Shown: positions 1 to 10,265 of the stretch, piece by piece | Numbering within the stretch: position 1 is the first letter of the stretch | Layout of the letters: each line of letters begins with the position of its first letter | Source of the DNA: Tethya wilhelma | Taxonomy: Eukaryota > Porifera > Demospongiae > Tethyida > Tethyidae | Assembly: GCA_964030475.1 (NCBI GenBank) | Contig: CAXIPT010000001.1 | Span: 15,413,120-15,477,119 of the forward strand | Reading direction: 5' to 3' | DNA: 64,000 nt | Notes under the pieces: generated by a model | Databases searched by the model: none | What the model saw: only the letters and a program-made list of their open reading frames with translations | What the model was told of the DNA's origin: nothing | Translations under genes and position numbers: made by a program

Positions 1-182
1 AGTCAGAAGAGACCCTCAAGAATCTATGATGATAATGTATTCAATTTAGTTAATGACCATATTGGCATAATGATGAGCTATATAATTATACTCTTGTGGG
101 AGGAAATTAATTGAGGGGAGGGGTCATAACTTGACCTGTGTGATCTGCATCTGGCTGATGGATTGCTCACTGTTGTAGGAAG

Positions 183-1940
183 ATGTTAGTTGGACTGTCA
201 ACTAGACGTCTACGGCTATGCTTGGCAGTTGTATCAGCGTGTATTCTGTTGCCTACGCTAGGCATGTTACTATTTTATGACAAAGGAGCTGCGTTTTTGC
301 TCTCCCGAGAGGTGCTAATCAGCAAGAAATTGAACACAGAGGCATGGCAACAGCAAACAGCTGCAGATGAGCCACTCACGGAGCTACAACAGATGCTAAC
401 AGAGCAAGATAGTTCTGGGGGTTCTGCAGCGTGGAAAAATCAATCAAAACTCGATAATCTCTGGCTAGAAACAGCACAGGACCCCATAGTAACCACAGCC
501 GCCATCAATAATTTCATTGCAAAGACCACTACTCATGGCAAATCCAAGAATCTTATTCAAGCAGCTACAAAACCTCCTTCAATAACCAAAGACAATCTTC
601 TGCACCGTCTTCAGTCATTGCCAATTCAAAACAAACCGTCAGCGTCCCACAAAAGTTCAAAGACAATAAAGAATAAGAAAAAGTCACATGTCCAGCGTAG
701 ACCACCAGAATACAGTTACATCCTTGCACTAGATTACTGGGACCAACAGACATCGGCCTTAAGAAACTTGCTTAGCTTACAGTGCTGGGCCGGTCATTTT
801 GGATATCGAAACATGTTCGTAGTGGAACCGTTTGTAATCAACTCGAGATTTGGTGCACTTCCAACCACGGAGAAAGAAAAACAACACCAGGTCACGTTTC
901 AAGACTTGTTTGATATTGAGCAGTGGAAGGAGACTTATTTGAAGCACAGGTACGGCAAATCGTTTGCTCATTTGTCACCTTGGTCAGAGTTTACAGCGAA
1001 AGCCTCTAGAAAGGCTATTCTTGTGAGTATAGGTTACACCAGGTATGGAAGGAATTGCAGCAAAGAGTTCACTAACGGTCTCAGAAGTCAATGCAGTGCA
1101 TTCTTGAGTGAGTACAAATTCCAGATCATTCGTGAAGTTTGTATTGACTCTGTTGACATAGTGAGGATGACAACAAAAGAATTCGATACAAAAGTATTTG
1201 GGAATCTACCTTACTCTCGTGCAATGACTGTTATTTTCAGTCAATGGAGAGGCATAGATGAAGATCGAATCAACTTGATTGACTCGCATTGTGTTAATGG
1301 CATTGGTTTCGTTGATGTGGCATTGAGGTTGAGGACAAGTAAAAGAGTCATTGATGACATGAAAAAGTACATTCGAACTTATTATGGACAGGAGCAAGTC
1401 TACACGGCTGTGGTGGTGCGATTGGAGAAACTGATCATTAATGGAGAGAGGGGGCAAGAAGTGAGCAGTGTGCAGCAATGCTTACACAAGATTTTCGGCA
1501 AATGGTCTAGGTTTAGGATGAATTTTCGGCTAAAGTTTACATTTTTGGCAATGGACTACGGAAAATTTGGGTCTGCAGTGTTTTCAATGTCATATGCATC
1601 ACAGATAACTTCAAACATTGCTGAATCTGTGGAGAGCTTCTTGAGGAGCATCTATGGAGAGGAAATGACTCGAGAGAAGTGGGAGGAGTCATTTGAAAAT
1701 GTCACAAATGTCTCTAACTCTGGCTACATAGCCCTAATGCAGAGCACTATTGCTGCCAGGGCCAAATGTATTATATTAGCTGGAGCAGGCACATTTCAGG
1801 ACCACACGTTGCATCTGTACAAACAGATTCCCAGATTGGATCAGTGCTTTATACAGCTCAACGAGAAATGTCACGTTGTAAAATCATCTATTCCTAAACC
1901 AAGCCCCTCCTCCTCAGTGAATCACATGTTTGAATCATAA
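183..1940 (+). CDS. Type II membrane glycosyltransferase-like protein, uncharacterised family
   Basis: A single open exon of 585 codons. Residues about 9-32 form one hydrophobic segment behind a short basic N-terminus (RRLRLCLAVV), the signal-anchor layout of Golgi type II enzymes. A Ser/Lys-rich low-complexity stem follows to about residue 175. The rest is a compact domain starting at YSYILALDYWDQQ and ending with a GAGTFQDH stretch near residue 545, which resembles the GGGSFQ-type nucleotide-sugar loop of fucosyltransferase-like GT-B folds; N-glycosylation sequons are present. The resemblance is from memory and substrate cannot be read. A 3' splice-like ttgtag lies just before GAAGATG, so a 5' UTR intron is likely. 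Alternative: an inactive secretory-pathway protein of the same fold. Confidence 0.7.
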   Translation: MLVGLSTRRLRLCLAVVSACILLPTLGMLLFYDKGAAFLLSREVLISKKLNTEAWQQQTAADEPLTELQQMLTEQDSSGGSAAWKNQSKLDNLWLETAQDPIVTTAAINNFIAKTTTHGKSKNLIQAATKPPSITKDNLLHRLQSLPIQNKPSASHKSSKTIKNKKKSHVQRRPPEYSYILALDYWDQQTSALRNLLSLQCWAGHFGYRNMFVVEPFVINSRFGALPTTEKEKQHQVTFQDLFDIEQWKETYLKHRYGKSFAHLSPWSEFTAKASRKAILVSIGYTRYGRNCSKEFTNGLRSQCSAFLSEYKFQIIREVCIDSVDIVRMTTKEFDTKVFGNLPYSRAMTVIFSQWRGIDEDRINLIDSHCVNGIGFVDVALRLRTSKRVIDDMKKYIRTYYGQEQVYTAVVVRLEKLIINGERGQEVSSVQQCLHKIFGKWSRFRMNFRLKFTFLAMDYGKFGSAVFSMSYASQITSNIAESVESFLRSIYGEEMTREKWEESFENVTNVSNSGYIALMQSTIAARAKCIILAGAGTFQDHTLHLYKQIPRLDQCFIQLNEKCHVVKSSIPKPSPSSSVNHMFES

Positions 1941-2454
1941 GTTACTGTTTTATTTTTTGTTTTTACTTTTTATTTTTTTTCCTCGTTATTATTTTTTTAA
2001 TCAATCATCATTTCTGTATATGCGATGACTCTATGTCGTGGGCTACACCTTACACCAATTCAATTCACATAGTTGTTACATCAAATCACCCATTATGTAA
2101 ACCATAACAATAATTATTAATAATTATTATTATGATGTAATAGGATCATGTGATACATTACTCATGCATAATATATTAATAGTCAATGTTTGTATGCATG
2201 AACAAACACCAGTTTGGAATAGATTAAATATTCAAGCAATGGTTCCCAATATTTGGAATGTAAGTGTGGCTAATATAAATGACTTAATTTATTTAGTCTT
2301 GTAATGTCAAGGCTGTTTTGCTAGATTTTTATGGTTCATTAGCATTTTTTAGATCCATTACATGCATGTTGCTAGGTGTGTAACATTATACCATTAACAG
2401 CCATTAGTTGTTTGCCATTCATTATTATGTGTGAAACATTTTACTTTCTTTTAG
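1941..2454. other. AT-rich intergenic stretch
   Basis: No coding signal seen. It holds the 3' UTR of the glycosyltransferase-like gene (several T-runs) and AT-rich DNA with an ATTATTAATAATTATTATTAT tract near 2110. It ends in a good splice acceptor (pyrimidine tract then TTTTAG, 2445-2454), so a small upstream exon supplying a start codon for the next gene could lie here, but none was identified. Confidence 0.5.
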
Positions 2455-5400
2455 CATTCACTGCTAGTATTTGTCATTGCTCTTCCATTATTTCTCACTC
2501 CTCTTGGGGCCCTTGCTGACACTATACCAGTCTCCAATGGCACACATCTTGAGCAACTTTTATGCAACCAAGACCCTCAACGACTACCACCACAACTGAA
2601 CAACGCTGTTCTCACTCTTAGCTCTGGAACAACTTATGAAATACAGCCAGGAGACTTTTGCCTCGTCCAAAACATCACCAATCTCATGATTCGTGGAAAT
2701 GATTCAAACCGGCTTGCCAAGATAAATTGTGTTTATGAGTCGGCAATTCCAGCTGAGACTCGTGGATTTGGGTTTTTATGGATACAAGAATTAATCATAG
2801 AGAATGTGGTTTTCGATGGCTGTGGTCAAACAATACCAAATGTGGTCGTACAATGAATCAATGATACAAGCTCTGCGTTTTTCTTCGGCCCGACCAACAG
2901 AGCTGTGTTGGTCCTGAATGGTTGTCTCAACTGCCAAATTTGGAACACTGCTATCATTGAACATTATGGTTATGGCATTGTGGCTGTGAACAATGCAGTG
3001 ACAATGGTCCTTGATAGAGTATTTGTGGGCAACAACTCTGTCTACAACTGCAATTACAATATTAGGGTGAATACCACTAGTAGTTCATGTGATGATCTCA
3101 ATGCCCGTGAACATATTGAAGGTGGAGGAGTGATGTTCTTAAACAAGGCATCTACCTCAGTGCAACTAGACATCACAAATTCACAGTTTGAACGCAACAG
3201 CGCCTCTCTTGCTGGAAACTCGAGTGATATACTCTGTCTAGATCTATTTTATGAGGTCAATTTTTCACAAAATGAGACCCAGATTCCATTTCAAGGCGGT
3301 GGTGCTTTGACGCTTGTCTTTGAGAGATCAGTGAATGATGATGGCGGTCTTAATGTACGAATCACAAACACCACATTTCGTTTGAATGTAGGTGTCTGTT
3401 TTGGAGCAGTGTTGGCTGCCTACTGGGATGACCCTATGCATGGATACATCAACATTGACAACTGTACCTTCCAGGATAACATTCCTTTGATTGAGACTTC
3501 CACGCTGTTTGATGACTATTTTGGAGCTGCAGTATCAGCTTATATAAATCACCAAGACAGCAGCCAACCAAGCACTGTGCTCTCCATCATTAATTCCAAT
3601 TTCTACACCAACCCGTTTGCCTTCTCAGGCAATCCGTTCATTTCTGTTATTCAATTCTCAGAGAGTACTGCCAAATCTAGGGTCTACTTGAGTAACCTCT
3701 TTTCCAACATCAGTCAGGAATTTCTCTACGCTACAGCTTTAGGTGCGGTCGACATTGATATCTACATGCAAGACATCATTGTCAGAAACAACCTGTCGTT
3801 GAGTCAGCTTCGGCTCCTTGTACAAGACAGTGGAATATTTACATTCACTAACGTAGCCAACGTGGTGTTGAATGGCACGAGTGATGAAAGGTGTATGTTT
3901 AGCGAGAACGTTGGTTCTGTGTTTCTAGTGAGCTCCACAGAGCTGTATCTTACTGGACACATCTTGTTCATTGAAAACACTGCCTCACAAGGGTCAAGTG
4001 GCGCTGCCATTTCCTTACGATCAAGGTCTCACCTCTGGCTCATGGAACCACTGAATGTTGTGTTTTTCAACAGCAGTGGAGTCTACGGTGGAGCAATATT
4101 CTCTTTGGAACAGGACAAGGAGAGACAGTCTTGTCTCTTTCAGTACCAAACACAGCAACGCTACTCCTTGAGGAACATTTCAGACATCAACATCAATCTT
4201 ACTTTCATTCACAACACTGCTTCTCTTGCTGGCAATTCAATCTATGCAGACTATCTCTACAACTGTGCACTACTGAATTCGTCCATTTTAGTTGCTTCGA
4301 ATGAAATCCGCCAGATCTATGATGCTATATTTCACTTCACCTCATCAGTGAATAATGGAAACGAAGAAATATCTTCGACTCCTAAAGGAATATGCATTTG
4401 CATTTTCGAAAAGCGAAATTCCAGCTCCACTATTGAAATCTGTGGTTCCCAAGGTATAGACACCATTAGGAACATCACAACACACCCTGGAGAAAAGTTT
4501 ATGTTGAGCCTACTTGCCGTGGATGACATCCAAAATCCTGTCTACTCTCCAGTTGTGACCTCTCTCATCTCCTCACCAGACTTGGAATTAATGAACGAAC
4601 AAAACATCAATCAAGTTGGACCTTTCTGCACGGACGTCACCTATACAATAAAGGCCTATACCTTTGATAATGAGAGTGAATTTTCACAGGGCATGCTGGC
4701 ATTGAACCCACTCTCTACCTCGCAAGGATCACTTCGAGTGAGTGTGCAAGTATATGCCTGCCCTCCTGCCTTTCGGCTCATCTTCAGTAGTGGAGCTTGT
4801 GATTGTATCGACCTACTTGTTGGTTATGGTCTCCAATGTGACATTGACTCGGGTATAATCTCCTCGCTAAACAAGTTGGACATATGGATCGGGCTTGTGA
4901 ACATTAACAATGAGACTGGTGAGTATGCTGTGGGTATAGCCTCGCACTGCACCTCAAGGTACTGCCAACGATCGGCCACGTTGTTCGAGTACAACGTTTC
5001 CGACCCAGCAGAGATATGCCTGGGGAACAGAGAAGGCGTGCTCTGTGGAAGATGCGTGAAAGGTTACAGTATTGTTGCAGGTGATCCGGATTGTAGGGTG
5101 TGCAGTAATGTTTACCTCTTAACACTGCTCTTCTACGTTGTGGCAGGGATAGTGTGGGTTGTGGTTCTTTTCGCGCTCAGGATCACAGTGAACAGTGGAA
5201 CAATACATGGACTTATCTTCTACGCCAACCTCTTTCAGATAAACACTTACTACTTTCTCGATACAGCCAACCCGTACATGAAATTCCTCATTTTCTTCAT
5301 CTCATTTTTGAATCTAAACTTGGGATTTCCTCTGTGTCTCTACGATGGAATGACAACACTTGTCAAACAATACTTGGAGTACATATTTGTCGTCTATCAG

Positions 5401-6294
5401 TGGTCACTCACGATCGTTTTGATTATATGGAGCAAATATTCTTTGAAAATGTCCAAGATGATATCCCATTCAGCAGTTCCAGTGCTCGCTACAATATTCC
5501 AGCTATCGTACTCAAAACTACTGAACATAGTTGTGTCTGTGCTGGCGTTTTCCTCTCTCAGTGTTGAAGACCAGGATGGGTCGAGATATTCCACGACAGT
5601 TTGGTACAATGATGGAGAAGTGAGCTACTTTGAAGGTGCCCATGCATTTCTGTGTGTTTTGGTTCTTCTGATGCTGATTATCTTTCTGATTCCTTACACG
5701 GTGTTGCTAACAGGTGTAAAGTGGTTTTCACGCTTTCGTTTCATCAATCGTTTCAAGCCTCTTGTGGATGCCTACACCTCTGCCTACAAGGATAAGCATC
5801 GCTACTGGTATGGTGCTCGTTTGTGGGTGCTTATCATCGTCTACATCAGTTTTACGATTCTCAGAGCATACCCTGAGGCTGTGGTTCTAATTCAAACTCT
5901 TCTTCTTGTCCTCCTTCTCTGTGCACAGTCCTCACTCATGCCGTTCAAGAAGCTCTCGCTCAACATTTTGGACCTCTTTTTCTTGGTGAATGCAACATTC
6001 CTGAGTGCCTGCGGTCTCTACTTTGGTGTGTCTGATACAGCCAGACTATCAATAGCTTCTGGTGTGTTCATGACCCTGGTGTTTGTCGTGTACTGTGGTA
6101 TCGTGACTTACCATGCGTGGTTAGTCTTTGGCTGCCAGTTGAAGTGTCTTGAACGTTTCTCTAAGAGACTATCTTCAAGTGGCTATGAGCTGGACAAGGT
6201 CCAAGGGGACCAACAGTGGACAGACAACAGTTACGATTCCTCGCGTCTCAGAGAATCATACATCGAAGACTATGCTGAATTGATTAAAGATTGA
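2455..6294 (+). CDS. Beta-helix / multi-pass membrane protein gene with an in-frame TGA (possible recent pseudogene)
   Basis: One reading frame from 2455 to 6294 (about 1,279 codons) aligns from end to end with the intact paralogue at 18171-21995. It has a signal-peptide-like core (LLVFVIALPLFLTPLGALA), a long Asn/Cys-rich region with repeated beta-helix rungs (NITNLMIRGN, ITNSQFERNS, INNCTF-like turns), a CGRC...CRVC cysteine motif, then about nine or ten membrane helices and a short cytoplasmic tail. Two lesions are visible: codon 2854-2856 is TGA where the paralogue has a sense codon (VVVQ-stop-INDT), and the position of the paralogue's start ATG is TAG (2452-2454), here part of a splice-acceptor-like TTTTAG. 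The 1,129 codons from ATG 2905 are intact. Function unknown; an adhesion or receptor role is inference. Could be a young pseudogene, a polymorphic null allele or a base error. Confidence 0.75.
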
Positions 6295-6526
6295 AAACCC
6301 TCGAGTATGTAGCCACCAGGTTTTAAAATACACTTCTTTTTCGTTTCTTTGAAATTAGTAGCTAGTTTGATTATAAAAAAGGTGCATTACTATACAGAAA
6401 AAGAAAAGATAAAAATACCTGCCTTATTGCGGGTCCAATCAAAAAAAAAGGAAGAAAAATAAATCAAATATTAATGCACACAAGTAAGATGAAGGGTTTA
6501 ATAATGTCATGACAACAGTATTGGTA

Positions 6527-7747
6527 TCATTTGATAGCTCTTTCTAGAACTGCAACTGGAGCCAGCACTCTACTCTTATTGGTCTCTGTGATGTGCCCAT
6601 TCATGATCATCTCATCCAGAATCATGTGAGCTTTGTCGATGTTGAACATGATCTATTTAATGCCCACTTGTCAAGGAACTAGTGGTGTAGTTTGTATCTA
6701 TTATTGTAGTCTCACCCTCAGACCCTCCCCTAGAGCAGAGAGCTTGGGGAGTGGCTGCCACATGCATTAGGAGAAGGGCCTGGGAACAAGGCAGCTGTAC
6801 CTAATGTCTACAAAATATGCTTAAGTTTCCTACCCCTTTCCCTAGTCTACTGTACATAATCATCGTCCAAGAACAGTCCGTGTCCGTAAGCTTTGTAAGA
6901 CTGGACTTTCACTGTTTGTGCGTAAAAGATGGCTCAAACTCATGATTGGAGTACACTAAGAAGAAAGCTACAGCTACCAATTTTTTTTTTATGTGACAGC
7001 ATGACACGTTACATCACGCTAATGAAATTCCGACTGCACACGAAAACTGGGCCACTTTTACCATACGTCCTTTTCCCCCTCTCAGACGTCTGGCCCATGA
7101 GACTACCCTTTCCCTATCTTTTAATAATTATGAATTGCCTGACTAACTTAAATTTATTAGTGGGTGCACAGGATACATCCAATTCACACTGTAAAGAAAC
7201 AGAACATGTGGAGTCAAATGTAAATCATTTTGAAACATCCTCAAGCATTTAACATAGATGTAGCTAACTTACAACACTCTCAAAGTAGCGATCATATGTT
7301 TCAACAATGTTGTGGATGAACTCGAGGATACTCAGTTCATTCTAAACATTAATTTTGATATGCACATACAAAACCATCTGAACCATGTGTACAATTTCTT
7401 ACAGTGATTGACTTACCTCTGTATTGTCAACTGCTAGGATAAAATACAGTGATGCATATCTACGATAGACTAGCTTGAAGTTTTTGTATTCCATAAACGA
7501 ACACTGTGTGGCATATATGTATGTATGTGTGTGTGAAAACATGTTGTCAGTATGTAGCTATTTTATGTTGTCAGCCATACTAGAATTATATGACCTCCCT
7601 TGAACCTACCGCATCTTCATTCCTTGCCAGACATTTCCTGACTATGTCTGCCTCTGTTATCACGCGCTCCTCGACTGGTACATACTCATAGTACTGGCTT
7701 AGCCTCGTTTGGCCCTGCTTATTCACCAAAAGAACAAACTTGATCAT
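6527..7747 (-). CDS. AP4S1: AP-4 adaptor complex subunit sigma
   Basis: Small subunit of the AP-4 vesicle-coat adaptor, which sorts cargo at the trans-Golgi network. Five exons join in phase: 7747-7610 (begins [20 protein letters not shown]), 7503-7417 ([19 protein letters not shown]), 7341-7273 ([20 protein letters not shown]), a 12-nt exon 7188-7177 (CELD), and 6652-6527 ([15 protein letters not shown] ... [10 protein letters not shown], then stop). The 143-residue product matches the usual length of about 144. ETNR/K near the C-terminus and MIKF at the start favour AP4S1 over the AP-1/2/3 sigma subunits. All borders are GT-AG. The 5' end faces the first methyltransferase gene, with 103 bp between the start codons. 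This identification is firm. Confidence 0.94.
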
Positions 7748-7850
7748 CGTCCTGTGTCACACATCGATTACCCCAGCTGGTAAAGGTCGTTCTCCTAGCA
7801 ATTTAGTTCGACCCCGCCCATAAAAGTGAAAAGAGGCGTAGGCATTTAAT
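7748..7850. promoter_or_regulatory. Putative bidirectional promoter, AP4S1 / methyltransferase 1
   Basis: Only 103 bp separate the divergent ATGs of AP4S1 (7747, minus) and methyltransferase 1 (7851, plus), so both transcription starts must fall in or very near this interval. No clear TATA box is seen; a CCCGCCC-like tract (about 7813) is present. Inferred from geometry only. Confidence 0.5.
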
Positions 7851-8672
7851 ATGGCTGACCTAGGAGACTATCATGGGACGTTTGATCCGCAGGTGTTCTT
7901 GCAGGAACGTTTTACAGCTATTCCAGGAACACCTAGTAACGCTATTCGAACTTTTGTCTTGAAGAATGTAGCAAAATTCTACAAAACAATTTCAGTTCAA
8001 CTAGATGGTGATGATGGTAAAGGACCTACTGTACTGGACTATGGATGTGGGCCAGTAATAGCCTGGGAGATTAGTGCAGCTGGTGTAGCTTCTGAAATCG
8101 TACTTGCCGAGTACACAGAGAAGAATCGTAAAGCAGTCCAACAGTGGTTGGATGAAGATCCAGCTGCCTTTGATTGGTCTCACTACTTCAAGTATGTGGT
8201 TCAAAACCTTGAGGGAAAGAGTGAGGAAGATGTGAAGGATCGAGAGAAACAGCTTCGAAAGGTGGTGAAAGCGGTGGTACCTTGTGACATTACAAAAGAT
8301 CAATTCATTGAAAAAGGATTCGAAGGTCCTTACGATATTGTGTGTAATTTTGCCTGCATTGAGACTGGTTGTCGTACTCTTGAAGAGTACCGTTGTGGTA
8401 TCACTAAACTGGCTTGTCTTGTGAAGCCTGGTGGAATACTCATACACTACTCTGCAGACCGAGCAAACACTGAAGAGTTGGGATCTTATCATGTTGGCAC
8501 GGCATGTTTCCGTGTCTTACCACTAACACAAGAGTTTGTAATAGCTACTTTGGAACAGAATGGATTCAGTGACATTTCTGTGAATACCCTCCCACAAGAG
8601 AGCCTGAGTAGTGATGCAGGTGATGCTGTAGGGTTTACATTCATAACAGCTGTTAAAAAATTTGTCGTTTGA
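7851..8672 (+). CDS. NNMT/INMT/PNMT-type SAM methyltransferase, copy 1
   Basis: Intronless, 273 residues, about the family length (NNMT 264). The FDP...LQERF N-terminus, the SAM-binding motif I VLDYGCGPV (residues 61-69), the acidic loop VLAEYTEKN (84-92), WLDEDPAAFDWS (99-110) and LVKPGGILI follow the order typical of the NNMT/INMT/PNMT/TEMT family, which transfers methyl groups from S-adenosylmethionine to small amines, pyridines or thioethers. Substrate is not predictable; the enzyme is probably cytosolic. First of three close copies on the same strand. Its C-terminus ends KKFVV, whereas the other two stop after KK, because of an indel at the stop codon. Confidence 0.88.
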   Translation: MADLGDYHGTFDPQVFLQERFTAIPGTPSNAIRTFVLKNVAKFYKTISVQLDGDDGKGPTVLDYGCGPVIAWEISAAGVASEIVLAEYTEKNRKAVQQWLDEDPAAFDWSHYFKYVVQNLEGKSEEDVKDREKQLRKVVKAVVPCDITKDQFIEKGFEGPYDIVCNFACIETGCRTLEEYRCGITKLACLVKPGGILIHYSADRANTEELGSYHVGTACFRVLPLTQEFVIATLEQNGFSDISVNTLPQESLSSDAGDAVGFTFITAVKKFVV

Positions 8673-9133
8673 AGTTTTGTGTTGTTAAGATTAATTTTAT
8701 TGGAATTCAATAACAGAAAATGGTACTATCTGTACATGCTATATATAATCTAATGAGGCGGCCTCCAACACTCGCAGAATTATACCCGTATTGCTAGAAA
8801 TTTTCGAGGAATAAAATTTTCGCGGATTGGCGACGATCCACGAAAACAGCGAAATTTATACTCCTCGAATATTTCTAGCTATACGATGTGACATTGTAGG
8901 ACCCAGTTCTACCAGACGGCCAATCTAAGCTGTGTGGCCTGTGCTGGCGTCAGAAAATTTCCGAGACGACCGCTAGACCCCGCCTCTTTCGCCAGCGAAA
9001 AATGGCGAAAGAGGCGGGGTCTAGGGACGAGACTAGACGATGGCCGGCTCTGGACGATCGCTAAATCGCCAAAATTAATGGACGACCTTACGTGCAAAAG
9101 GACTATAATTAATTTTCTCTGTGTTGGTGAATC
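8673..9133. repeat. Intergenic spacer with two hairpin-forming inverted repeats
   Basis: About 8775-8885 is an imperfect inverted repeat (GCTAGAAATTTTCGAGGA ... CTCGAATATTTCTAGCTATA) with CGCGGATT/ATCCACG inside, like a small MITE. At 8973-8994 and 9003-9024 lie two 22-bp arms that are perfect reverse complements (CTAGACCCCGCCTCTTTCGC...) around an 8-bp loop. Methyltransferase 2 starts about 110 bp after the second hairpin, so these elements form its upstream region. Confidence 0.75.
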
Positions 9134-9952
9134 ATGGCTGACTTTGGAGACTATAATGGGACGTTTGATCCTCAGGCATATTTGCAAGAACGTTTCAAAG
9201 CAATTCCAGGATCATATCATAATGCGGCTCTTCGGAATCAGTTTGTGCTGGAAAATGTAGCAAAATTCTACAAAACAATTTCAGTTCAACTAGATGGTGA
9301 TGATGGTAAAGGACCTACTGTACTGGACTATGGATGTGGGCCAGTAATAGCCTGGGAGATTAGTGCAGCTGGTGTAGCTTCTGAAATCGTACTTGCTGAG
9401 TACACAGAGAGGAATCGTAAAGCAGTCCAACAGTGGTTGGATGAAGATCCAGCCGCCTTTGATTGGTCTCACTACTTCAAGTATGTGGTTCAGAACCTTG
9501 AGGGAAAGAGTGAGGAAGATGTGAAGGATCGAGAGAAACAGCTTCGAAAGGTGGTGAAAGCTGTGGTACCTTGTGACATTACAAAAGATCAATTCATTGA
9601 AAAAGAATTCGAAGGTCCTTACGATATTGTGTGTTGCTTTGCCTGCATTGAGACCGGTTGTCATACTCTTGAAGAGTACCGTTGTGGTATCACTAAACTG
9701 GCTAGTCTCTTGAAGCCTGGTGGAATACTTATACACTACTCTGCAGACCAAGCAAACACTGAAGAGTCGGGATCTTATCATGTTGGCATGGCACGTTTCT
9801 GGTTATTACCACTAACACGAGAGTTTGTGATAGCTACTTTGGAACAGAATGGATTCAATGACATTTCTGTGAATACCCTCCCACAAGAGAGCCTGAGTAG
9901 TGATGCAGTTAATGCTGTAGGGTTTACATTCATAATAGCTGTTAAAAAATAG
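9134..9952 (+). CDS. NNMT/INMT/PNMT-type SAM methyltransferase, copy 2
   Basis: Intronless, 272 residues, with the same motifs as copy 1: VLDYGCGPV, VLAEYTERN, WLDEDPAAFDWS and LLKPGGILI. The central part (from VAKFYKTISVQ to about PGGILIHYSAD) is almost identical to copies 1 and 3 at the nucleotide level, while the first 35 or so codons and parts of the C-terminal third differ more. The start ATG is preceded by GAATC, as in copy 3. Recent duplication or gene conversion is inferred. Substrate unknown. Confidence 0.88.
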   Translation: MADFGDYNGTFDPQAYLQERFKAIPGSYHNAALRNQFVLENVAKFYKTISVQLDGDDGKGPTVLDYGCGPVIAWEISAAGVASEIVLAEYTERNRKAVQQWLDEDPAAFDWSHYFKYVVQNLEGKSEEDVKDREKQLRKVVKAVVPCDITKDQFIEKEFEGPYDIVCCFACIETGCHTLEEYRCGITKLASLLKPGGILIHYSADQANTEESGSYHVGMARFWLLPLTREFVIATLEQNGFNDISVNTLPQESLSSDAVNAVGFTFIIAVKK

Positions 9953-10265
9953 TACTTTGTGAATTCTAATTATTGACAGTGAACTAATGTACGTACAGGA
10001 AATTTTAACTTTGAACTGACTTAATTATTGTCTACTGTATGGATTACGTTATGATGTAAATGTAAGATTGATCACGTGAATACATGTACACCTTGTACAC
10101 GTTTACACCTTGTGTAAAGTGAAGTTACAGTAAGATTTACACTTTTCACTGCTCCAGGATCCCTTTTAGTAAATTTTGTCATTTGAAGTTCATGTTGTTA
10201 TTATTTTTATTAAAGGAAAATGATGCTATCTGTACATACATACAGGCTATCATCTAATGAGTTAA
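9953..10265. other. 3' region between methyltransferase 2 and TDP1
   Basis: The two genes converge here. The first 40-50 bp resemble the 3' flank of methyltransferase 3 (GACAGTGAACTAATG / GACAGTGAAGTAATA). The last 90 bp (from about 10175) resemble the sequence straight after the stop of methyltransferase 1 (ATTTTGTCATTTGAAG ... CTATCTGTACAT). The middle holds short repeats of ACACCTTGT. No gene seen. Confidence 0.55.

Noticed and set aside
5154..5567. 137-codon plus-strand frame inside the beta-helix gene
   Set aside because: Out of frame with the clearly coding membrane region and without family resemblance.
8001..8492. 163-168-residue antisense frames inside each methyltransferase gene
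   Set aside because: They occur at the same place in all three copies because the DNA is nearly identical. They are shadows of the sense genes with no family resemblance or promoter.
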